The position numbers and the translations under genes were made by a program. The notes beneath the pieces were generated by a model, which did not search any database, was not told the DNA's origin, and saw nothing but the letters and a program-made list of their open reading frames with translations. DNA of 8,382 nucleotides from Armatimonadota bacterium (GTDB lineage: Bacteria > Sysuimicrobiota > Sysuimicrobiia > Sysuimicrobiales > JACQTN01), in assembly GCA_016210785.1 (NCBI GenBank), contig JACQTN010000194.1, forward strand, positions 1 to 8,382. Direction: 5' to 3'. Positions 1 through 5,135 of this stretch are shown here, piece after piece. How positions within the stretch are numbered: the stretch's first letter is position 1; each line of letters begins with the position of its first letter.

Positions 1-911
1 AAGATCGGCGAGACCGTGTACGACCCCGGATGTGGCACCGGGGCTTCCTGGCCCAAAGCTTCGAGCACATGGCCGGGCCGAATTACTCCAAGATCACGTC
101 TCCCGAGCAACTGGAGATCCTGAAGCGCCGGACTTTCTACGGGCGGGAAAAGGACAACATCATCTACCCCATCGCTCTGGCCAACCTGGTGCTCCACAAC
201 ATCGACGAGCCGCACATCTGGCACGGCAACACGCTGACCGGCGCGGAGATCTACGGGGGCCTCTTCACCGACGCGCTGCCCCTCTACGACGTGATCCTCA
301 TGAATCCACCATTTGGCGGCAAGGAGGGAAAGGAAGCTCAGACCAAGTTCGCCTACAAGACCGGCGCCACGCAGGTGTTGTTCTTACAGCACGTCATCGA
401 CAGCCTGAAGCCGGGCGGGCGCTGTGGCATCGTGCTGGACGAAGGCGTGCTCTTCCGCACCAACGAGATCGCCTTCGTGCAGACCAAGCGGAAGCTCCTG
501 GACGAAAGCGACGTCTGGGCGATCGTCAGCCTGCCCTCAGGAGTCTTCACCGCGGCGGGAGCCGGCGTGAAGACCAACCTTTTGTTCTTCACCAAAGGCA
601 CGCCCACCGAGAAGATCTGGTACTACGACCTGTCTGACATCAAGGTAGGGAAGAAGTCGCCGCTGACGCTGGACAAGTTTGACGAGTTCTTCCGCCTGCT
701 CCCGGAACGTGGCGACAGCGAGCGGAGCTGGACGGTGACCCGTGCGGAGATCGAAGCGAAGAACTACGACCTCAAGGCCGTCAACCCGCACGCCAGGAGC
801 CAAGAGGACACCCGCACGCCGGAGGAGTTGCTGGACCTGATCGAGGCCAAGGGACGCGAGGTTACGGAGGCCATCGCCGCGCTGCGCAGCACGATTCGCC
901 CACGGACCTGA
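1..911 (+). CDS. hsdM: Type I restriction-modification adenine-N6 DNA methyltransferase (HsdM-like), 5' partial, frameshifted
   Basis: This is the catalytic and C-terminal part of an N6-adenine methyltransferase of the type I (HsdM) class, which transfers a methyl group from S-adenosylmethionine to adenine in DNA. The start and the N-terminal helical domain lie left of the window. Frame 1 reads the SAM-binding motif I as VYDPGCGTG up to base 42. The rest of that motif, GFLAQSFEHM, continues in frame 3, so one base is missing from the G run at 40-43. After the shift the frame is open to the TGA at 909-911. The catalytic motif IV NPPFGG is at 303-320, preceded by the family block YGREKDNIIYPIALANLVLH at about 144-203. 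Conserved C-terminal blocks follow (GGRCGIVLDEGVLF, SLPSGVF, KTNLLFFTKG). No hsdS follows; the next gene is convergent after 20 bp. The family call is firm. Whether the frameshift is biological or a sequencing error is open. A caller ignoring the shift would start at ATG 30, which lies inside motif I and cannot be the true start. Confidence 0.88.
   Translation, partial: DRRDRVRPRMWHRGFLAQSFEHMAGPNYSKITSPEQLEILKRRTFYGREKDNIIYPIALANLVLHNIDEPHIWHGNTLTGAEIYGGLFTDALPLYDVILMNPPFGGKEGKEAQTKFAYKTGATQVLFLQHVIDSLKPGGRCGIVLDEGVLFRTNEIAFVQTKRKLLDESDVWAIVSLPSGVFTAAGAGVKTNLLFFTKGTPTEKIWYYDLSDIKVGKKSPLTLDKFDEFFRLLPERGDSERSWTVTRAEIEAKNYDLKAVNPHARSQEDTRTPEELLDLIEAKGREVTEAIAALRSTIRPRT
40..43 (+). other. Frameshift site in a G homopolymer within methyltransferase motif I
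   Basis: Four consecutive G residues stand where five would be needed to read CGTGG followed by FLAQ continuously. Upstream the coding frame is 1 and downstream it is 3, with recognisable methyltransferase sequence on both sides of the junction. This pinpoints a single-base deletion, or an undercalled homopolymer, to these bases. Confidence 0.8.
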
Positions 912-931
912 ACGCCTGGAACCCCCGCAAG

Positions 932-1228
932 TTACGGCTCCCTCCCGGTGGGAGAGTCCGCCAGGATGTACTCCACCAGCGCGCGGTCCTGCGCCGCGTG
1001 GCGCACCAGAAGGTTCATCGTCATGGCCCGCCAGGCCGCGGCAAACGAACCTTCGAGAATTGTGTCCACGAGCAGCGTCTCGTAGGCACAGTTGTGCTGC
1101 GTGAGGGCGACGACGTCGGGCGGCACGGGACCGCGGGCGGCACGTGGGGTCACGCCATCCGTCCCCACCACCGCGGGCATCTCGATGACAGCGTCCGCGG
1201 GCACGGACCCCGCCGGGCGCCGCTCCTC
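932..1228 (-). pseudogene. C-terminal remnant of a family 4 glycoside hydrolase-like gene
   Basis: The minus-strand frame ending at the TAA at 932-934 encodes about 90 residues resembling the C-terminal end of NAD- and metal-dependent GH4 enzymes (alpha-glucosidase, alpha-galactosidase and 6-phospho-glycosidase group). It begins VPADAVIEMPAVV, matching the family pattern PADAVVEVPxxV, and continues with DGVTP, a PP-DVVALTQHN segment and an ETLLVDTILEGSFAAAWRAM segment that parallels the QELTVEAALxGD...A block. The NAD-binding GxGS motif and catalytic region, normally more than 300 residues, are missing because the creatininase-family gene occupies the sequence immediately upstream, its stop being at 1227-1229. 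The frame stays open back to 1384, but beyond 1229 it is only an antiparallel-frame shadow of that gene. A GTG at 1204 could start a short protein, but no good ribosome-binding site precedes it. I infer a truncated leftover of a rearrangement. The family assignment rests on pattern memory only. Confidence 0.5.
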
Positions 1229-2093
1229 ACCGCGCGCCTCCCTTGTCCTTCTTCTCGCCGGGCCGGGCGGGACGCGGCAGCACGCGCCGGACGGGGCGCT
1301 CTGCCGGCGGATAGGCCGCCTGCCACCGCTCGACGAACGCCACCAGTTCATCCACGAACTTCTCGAACATCTGCCGGCCCACATCCGGCGTGGCGTCCTT
1401 CGGGTCCAGGAAGGTGATGGACCCGGTGTCGGTCACGGTGTGGGTCGCCGGCAGCTTCAGCATGGCGAAGGGGAACCAGGTGGCATCGTCCTTCACCTTG
1501 CTCAGCGTCCGGGCCCGGTTGGGCCCCAGCCGCATGGTCGGCTTGCGGATGCGCTGACGGTCGATGAGTTGGCCTGCCAGGTGCATGACGATGGCCGTCT
1601 CGCCGTAGCCGGCATGGACGTCCATCTTGTCGGCGCGATCGGTGAGGTACACCTTGCGCAGCTCCTGGATGCCGAAGACCGCGGCCATCGCCTCCGTCTC
1701 GCGGTTGATGCGGTCCGCCACGTAGCGCATGGTGGTCTCGTTGCCGCCGTGGCCGTTGACCAGCAGAATCTTTCGGAAGCCGTGCCGGATCAGAGACTGG
1801 GCCACCTCCATCAGCACCCGCACGAAGGTCTCCGCGCTCAGGGTGAGGGTGCCGGGGAACGCCATGTGGTGCTCGGAGATGCCGGGGAAAATCGCCGGAG
1901 CCACAATGGCGCCGGTGCGTTTCGCCGCGGCGCGGGCCAGGCTCATGGCGCCGATGAAGTCGGTCCCCAGAGGCAGGTGGTGGCCGTGCTGCTCGACACT
2001 CCCCACCGGGATGATGGCCAGGTCGGTGCGCTGCAGCGCCGCCTGGACCTCGGGCCACGTGAGATCGGCCAGATAATTCGGGTCTTTCTCCAT
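1227..2093 (-). CDS. Creatininase-family metal-dependent amidohydrolase
   Basis: This complete 288-residue protein belongs to the creatininase/creatinine amidohydrolase family, cytosolic enzymes that use a two-metal centre to hydrolyse cyclic amides or formamides. The family includes creatininase, the ArfB formamide hydrolase and the mycofactocin peptidase MftE. Visible metal-ligand motifs are SVEQHGHHLPLGTD (residues 32-45, with E34, H36 and D45 at the positions used in creatininase), VNGHGGN (112-118, H115) and DVHAGYGET (158-166, H160 and E165). The NGHGGN form, instead of creatininase-type NGHYEN, argues for a member of the broader family rather than a true creatinine hydrolase. Length is slightly above the usual 240-260 because of a basic, proline-rich tail (about 262-288). 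The start is the ATG at 2093, with GGAGG eight bases upstream. It lies downstream of the OsmC gene on the same strand, across a 191-bp spacer filled with repeats. The substrate cannot be told from sequence. Confidence 0.93.
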   Translation of the reverse strand: MEKDPNYLADLTWPEVQAALQRTDLAIIPVGSVEQHGHHLPLGTDFIGAMSLARAAAKRTGAIVAPAIFPGISEHHMAFPGTLTLSAETFVRVLMEVAQSLIRHGFRKILLVNGHGGNETTMRYVADRINRETEAMAAVFGIQELRKVYLTDRADKMDVHAGYGETAIVMHLAGQLIDRQRIRKPTMRLGPNRARTLSKVKDDATWFPFAMLKLPATHTVTDTGSITFLDPKDATPDVGRQMFEKFVDELVAFVERWQAAYPPAERPVRRVLPRPARPGEKKDKGGAR

Positions 2094-2284
2094 CGCCTTC
2101 GCCTCCGTTTCAGTCTGCGCACCCGCAACGGTTGCTAAGTCTCTCCGGACTCACGGCGGGCACGTTCGACTCCTTTACAAGGTGCACCATGCTACCGCGC
2201 TCACCGACTCAGCTTCTGAGCGTTCCACTCTTGTGCAAGGTGCCGCATGCTTCCGCGCTCACCGGACTCACGGCGCCTCCATCC
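2094..2284 (-). repeat. Degenerate ~58-bp repeat array in the OsmC-creatininase spacer
   Basis: The whole spacer is built of about three related units. On the plus strand, 2181-2206 and 2239-2264 match at 23 of 26 bases with a 58-bp offset; both run GGTGCnnCATGCTnCCGCGC followed by TCACCG. The core CCGGACTCACGGCG occurs exactly at 2145-2158 and 2262-2275, and the middle unit has a degenerate form at 2204-2211. GGCACGTTCGACTC at 2159-2172 recurs at the right end of the window. Read with transcription, the array begins 5-10 nt after the OsmC stop and ends just before the creatininase ribosome-binding site. It contains one short hairpin, CTCAG-CTT-CTGAG at 2208-2220. The same family fills 4003-4103. 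Confidence 0.8.
2110..2190 (-). other. Possible 26-codon leader ORF in the repeat array upstream of the creatininase gene
   Basis: An ATG at 2190 opens a 26-residue frame beginning MVHLVKESNVPAVSPERLS and ending at a TGA (2112-2110), 16 nt before the creatininase start codon. GGTGAG lies about 9 nt upstream as a weak ribosome-binding site. The peptide has internal similarity to translations of the other repeat units (MRHLAQEWN in the next unit, ESNVP at the right edge of the window). That similarity may only reflect conserved nucleotides, so this is a candidate and not a supported gene. Confidence 0.2.
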
Positions 2285-2809
2285 TCAGTCGATCGCCACC
2301 GCCGGGCCGCCGTTCAGCTCCAGCTCCACCTTCATGGGAAGGAACTTCTGCAGCGTGGAGTGGACGAAGCAGTACTCGGGCACCTGGGCCAGCAGCGCCC
2401 TCACCTTCTCCGAGGGCTCCGGGCTGGTCATCTGCACGGTGTACGTGAAGGCCTCGAAGCCGCCACCCACGTGGCGGTTGATGCGGCCGCGCGCCAGCAC
2501 CTTCAGGTCGTCGAACGGCATGTCCGCGTCCACGGCCAGCTTGATGATCCAGACCATGAAGCAGGCGGCGGCGCCGCCCAGGAAGTGGCCGAGCGGCGAC
2601 GCGCCCTTGCCCAGGCCGCCGCGCCCCACCGCCTCGTCGATAATGAAGGTCTGCTCGTGCTCGCCTCGGGTGCGCGCCTCGATGGTGAACTGCTCGATCT
2701 GGCGGAGGTCCACGCGGACGGCGCCGCGGGCGATCTCGGCCGGGTCCTGCTCCCGCCGCCTGCGGACGGTCTCCTTCACCTCAGGGATCATGCGCGGGAT
2801 CATCGGCAT
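2285..2809 (-). CDS. OsmC/Ohr-family protein
   Basis: This 174-residue protein of the OsmC/Ohr superfamily would be a cytosolic, typically dimeric thiol peroxidase that reduces organic hydroperoxides with two conserved cysteines. The family signature is present: GRGGLGKGASPLGHFLGGAA followed by ACFMVW carries the first cysteine, and QVPEYCFVHSTL carries the second in the usual C-x-V-H-x-T context (residues 83 and 147 of the chosen form). The longest reading starts at a TTG at 2818, but the AGGAGG-type ribosome-binding site (about 2820-2830) lies almost against that TTG. It is about 10 nt from the ATG at 2809, so I chose the ATG. The glycine-rich loop before the first cysteine and the charged N-terminus fit the OsmC-like subgroup rather than classical Ohr. 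It is the first gene of a minus-strand unit leading to the creatininase-family gene and is divergent from the transporter operon. The peroxidase role comes from the family; no regulator is visible. Confidence 0.9.
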   Translation of the reverse strand: MPMIPRMIPEVKETVRRRREQDPAEIARGAVRVDLRQIEQFTIEARTRGEHEQTFIIDEAVGRGGLGKGASPLGHFLGGAAACFMVWIIKLAVDADMPFDDLKVLARGRINRHVGGGFEAFTYTVQMTSPEPSEKVRALLAQVPEYCFVHSTLQKFLPMKVELELNGGPAVAID

Positions 2810-3086
2810 GACGTGCAACCCTCCTCCCCCGGGGACGGCGCCACGCGCTCTATGTGTCTTCCTCTAGTGTGCCACGAACCATCGCTTCTTGGAACTGTTC
2901 CCGTTGGAACTATTCGCGCCGCGGGCCCGATCCGCCTGTCCGCGCCGCGGGGCGGCGGCCTGACGCAACTCGCGTGCGGCCCGCGGCACGCGTCCCGAAC
3001 CACCCACGGGCCTGCCCCCCGCCCGGCAGGAGTCGCACGGCCGGCGCGGGGAATCTCACGGAAACGCCCGGAGCCGCCAGGAGATC
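2810..3086. promoter_or_regulatory. Divergent intergenic region between the OsmC gene and the transporter operon
   Basis: Both transcription units must start from about 277 bp here. I see no convincing sigma-70-type promoter on either strand; the closest plus-strand pair is TTGGAA (2889-2894) and TATTCG (2911-2916) with 16 bp between, a weak match. The region holds the GGAAC repeat/palindrome listed separately, a duplicated GCGCCGCGGG (about 2916-2925 and 2940-2949) and a GC-rich inverted repeat CCTGCC/GGCAGG (3011-3016 and 3025-3030). No ORF in it looks coding. Confidence 0.4.
2889..2918. promoter_or_regulatory. Tandem 15-bp repeat with a GGAAC-T-GTTCC palindrome, possible operator
   Basis: Two adjacent 15-mers, TTGGAACTGTTCCCG and TTGGAACTATTCGCG, match at 12 of 15 positions. 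The first contains the perfect inverted repeat GGAAC-T-GTTCC (2891-2901), and GTTCC-CGTT-GGAAC forms a second overlapping inverted repeat (2897-2910). Its place between two divergent units suits a regulator site. No regulator gene is in the window and chance is not excluded. Confidence 0.3.
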
Positions 3087-4004
3087 ATGACTGCCTACAT
3101 CATCCGGCGCCTGCTGCAGACGGTCCCCGCGCTGCTGGGGATCGTGCTGGTCACCTTCTTCCTTGTGCGCCTCACGGGGGACCCCGCGCGCCTGGTGCTC
3201 GGGGAGGGCGCCACCGAGCAGGCGGTGCTGGCGCTTCGGCAGAGCCTGGGGCTCAACGATCCCGTGCTCACCCAGTTCCTCCGCTTCCTGGGCGGGGTGC
3301 TGCGCGGCGACTTCGGCACCTCCATCCGCTACCGCGAGCCGGTGCTCGGCCTCTTCTGGGAGCGGGTGCCCGCAACCCTGGAGTTGGGCCTGGCGGCCTA
3401 CCTGCTGGCGGTGAGCGCGGGCATCACGGTGGGCGTATACTCCGCGCTGCGGTGGAACACAACGCAGGATCGGCTCATCCGGTTGCTGGTGCTGGTGGGG
3501 CAGGCGGTGCCGGGGTTCTATCTCGGGCTGCTGGCCATCATCCTGTTCGGCGTGCACTGGCGGCTGCTGCCCACGGGTGGCCGCGGCACGCCGGCCCACC
3601 TGGTTCTCCCAGCGGCCACGCTGGCCCTGTTCCTGGCCGCCCTCATCGTGCGCTTCACCCGGTCCATGGTGCTGGACGTGCTGCGTGCGGACTACGTCCG
3701 CACGGCGCGCGCCAAAGGGCTGCCTCCGCGCACGGTCATCACCCGCCATCTCCTGCGCAACGCGTTGATCCCGTTGATCACGGTGCTGGCGGCGCAGACC
3801 AGCGTGCTGTTCAGCGGCGCCGTGGTCACGGAAACGGTCTTCGCCTGGCCCGGCATCGGGCGCTTCGCGGTGCAGGCCATCTCCACGCGTGATTTCCCCC
3901 TCATCCAGGCGACGGTGCTGATCCTGACGTCGGTGGTCCTCCTCCTGAATCTCCTGGTGGACGTCGCCTACGTGTGGCTGGACCCGCGCATCACGTACCA
4001 GTGA
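3087..4004 (+). CDS. DppB/OppB-like ABC transporter permease
   Basis: This 305-residue inner-membrane permease is one of the two transmembrane subunits of a peptide/opine/nickel-type ABC importer. The N-terminus is characteristic of the DppB group: RRLLQTVPALLGIVLVTFF (about 7-25) forms the first membrane helix, followed by a periplasmic stretch with LRGDFGTS (72-79). Further hydrophobic segments lie at about 97-120, 130-156, 172-190, 228-250 and 275-297. The cytoplasmic EAA loop that contacts the ATPase is at about 203-229 (DYVRTARAKGLPPRTVITRH then LLRNALIP). The terminal block VFAWPGIGRF and RDFPLIQ, ending in DPRI, is standard for the family, and the length is typical. The ATG at 3087 has AGGAG only three bases upstream, a tight spacing, but it fits the conserved start. 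It is the first gene of the operon, and the next permease starts 120 bp downstream across a repeat array. Substrate specificity cannot be read from a permease. Confidence 0.95.
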   Translation: MTAYIIRRLLQTVPALLGIVLVTFFLVRLTGDPARLVLGEGATEQAVLALRQSLGLNDPVLTQFLRFLGGVLRGDFGTSIRYREPVLGLFWERVPATLELGLAAYLLAVSAGITVGVYSALRWNTTQDRLIRLLVLVGQAVPGFYLGLLAIILFGVHWRLLPTGGRGTPAHLVLPAATLALFLAALIVRFTRSMVLDVLRADYVRTARAKGLPPRTVITRHLLRNALIPLITVLAAQTSVLFSGAVVTETVFAWPGIGRFAVQAISTRDFPLIQATVLILTSVVLLLNLLVDVAYVWLDPRITYQ

Positions 4005-4103
4005 GGCGCCGTGAGTCCGGGGAGACTTGGCCAACGTGACGCGAACGCACAGTGGAGCGAAGCCGCCGTGAGCCCGGGGAGACTTGGCCAACGTGACTGG
4101 TGA
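4003..4103 (+). repeat. 57-bp-period repeat array between the two permease genes
   Basis: A 33-base unit at 4008-4040 recurs at 4065-4097 with one mismatch (T/C at the ninth base), a 57-bp period. Each begins GCCGTGAGYCCGGGGAGACT and continues TGGCCAACGTGAC. The first copy starts 3 nt after the DppB stop codon. The 18-base string at 4003-4020 is identical to the reverse complement of 2262-2279, which lies immediately downstream of the OsmC stop. The segment complementary to GTCTCYCCGGACTCACGGCG also matches 2139-2158 with a single difference. The array ends 21 nt before the DppC-like start. A frame in phase with the DppB gene stays open after its stop codon, from 4005 to the TGA at 4101, and reads the unit as GRLGQRDANAQWSEAAVSP, 19 residues. 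Confidence 0.85.
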
Positions 4104-4124
4104 GACGATGCCACGGCGGGGGGC

Positions 4125-5051
4125 ATGAGCGGGCAACCGGAAGCGACAGAGACCGCGCTGCGCGGTGCCGGGACGGCGGTGCCTGTCTGGGGGGACCGGC
4201 TGGGGCGGCGCGGACGCCTCTTCCTGCGCAGCGGGGAGAACCGGGTGCTGCTGGCGCTGCTGGCTGCCCTCCTGCTGCTCTGCGCCGTGCCGGTGGCCCG
4301 GCTTCCCGCGAACCCCATCCGGGTCAACGTGGCGCTCCGCTTCGAGACGCCGTCGTGGGGCACTGCGTCTGGGGCGCACGTGCTGGGCACCGACTTCCTG
4401 GGACGCGACGTGCTGAGCCGCATCGTCTACGCCGCCCGCTACACGCTGTTCATCTCCGGCATCGCGACGGTGCTGGCCACGGCGTCGGGGACCCTGGCCG
4501 GCCTGCTGGCCGGCTACTACGGCGGGGGGACTGATGCTGCGATCATGCGCGCGGTGGATATGATGATGGCCTTCCCCGTCATCCTGCTGGTGCTGGCGCT
4601 GGTGGCGGTGCTGGGGCCGAGCCTGTTCAACGTCATCTTCGTGCTGGCCCTGTCGGCGTGGGCCGCGTACGCCCGGGTGATTCGCAGCGCCGTGCTCAGC
4701 CTGCGGGAGATGGATTTCGTGGAGGCCGCCCGCGCCATGGGCGCCCGCGACACGCGCATCCTGTGGCATCACCTGCTGCCGGGGCTGGTCTCGCCCATCG
4801 TGGTGATCAGCACCTTCCAGCTCGCCCGCTTCATCCTGACCGAGTCGGCCATCAGCTTCCTGGGGTTGGGCGTAGCCCCGCCTATGGCCACCTGGGGAGG
4901 GATGATCGGCGACGGCCGGAACTATCTCTATGAGGCATGGTGGGTGACCGCGTTTCCCGGCGCCGCCATCGTCGGCACCGTGCTCATCTTCAACTTCCTG
5001 GGCGACGCCATGCGGGATGCGTTCGACCCTTTCACCATCGGCCGCAGGTGA
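4125..5051 (+). CDS. DppC/OppC-like ABC transporter permease
   Basis: This 308-residue protein is the second transmembrane subunit of the importer and pairs with the DppB-like product. It has the DppC-type N-terminal cytoplasmic tail, a first membrane helix at about 40-58, and the diagnostic block HVLGTDFLGRDVLSRIVYAA (85-104). Membrane helices follow at about 107-132, 145-165 and 168-190. The EAA loop is DFVEAARAMGARDTRILWHH plus LLPG (197-220), and the C-terminal signature SFLGLGVAPPMATWGGMI (244-261) leads to DAMRDAFDP (294-302). Length and motif order are normal. The ATG at 4125 follows a G-rich run (about 4116-4123) that serves as a poor ribosome-binding site; no better in-frame start is evident. 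Translation may depend on coupling or on structure in the preceding repeat array. It lies in one operon with the upstream permease and with the binding-protein genes, the first of which begins 84 bp downstream. Confidence 0.95.
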   Translation: MSGQPEATETALRGAGTAVPVWGDRLGRRGRLFLRSGENRVLLALLAALLLLCAVPVARLPANPIRVNVALRFETPSWGTASGAHVLGTDFLGRDVLSRIVYAARYTLFISGIATVLATASGTLAGLLAGYYGGGTDAAIMRAVDMMMAFPVILLVLALVAVLGPSLFNVIFVLALSAWAAYARVIRSAVLSLREMDFVEAARAMGARDTRILWHHLLPGLVSPIVVISTFQLARFILTESAISFLGLGVAPPMATWGGMIGDGRNYLYEAWWVTAFPGAAIVGTVLIFNFLGDAMRDAFDPFTIGRR

Positions 5052-5079
5052 GCAGGCGCAGATGGATGAGCAGGTGCAG
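5049..5079 (+). repeat. Short imperfect tandem repeat after the DppC stop
   Basis: TGAGCAGGCGCAG (5049-5061) and TGAGCAGGTGCAG (5067-5079) differ at one base and are 18 bp apart. The first copy begins with the DppC stop codon. They are unrelated in sequence to the 57-bp family. The remaining spacer to the next gene (5080-5135) shows only the ribosome-binding site. Confidence 0.5.
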
Positions 5080-5135
5080 GCCAGAGACCGCGTGAGACGC
5101 AACGGCGCACCGAGGACAGTGACGGGAGGGATCGG

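Noticed and set aside
942..954. CTCCC-GGT-GGGAG hairpin near the convergent gene ends
   Set aside because: It is only a 5-bp stem, lies inside the remnant's coding frame, and has no T tract on either side, so I do not call it a terminator.
1092..2138. 348-codon plus-strand frame opposite the creatininase-family gene
   Set aside because: It is antisense to a gene with intact metal-ligand motifs and a good ribosome-binding site, and its composition is typical of a reverse-frame shadow.
3011..3030. CCTGCC/GGCAGG inverted repeat upstream of the first permease
   Set aside because: A six-base stem in very GC-rich sequence is expected by chance, and nothing ties it to regulation.
2132..3892. 586-codon plus-strand frame across the OsmC gene, the intergenic region and the first permease
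   Set aside because: It overlaps two well-supported genes in the wrong frame or strand and has no coherent protein sequence.
4008..4097. Two 33-bp repeats separated by 24 bp, resembling a minimal CRISPR
   Set aside because: There are only two copies, the 24-bp spacing is short, no cas gene is present, and related copies occur as diverged dispersed units in other spacers. This fits an interspersed repeat and not an array with acquired spacers.
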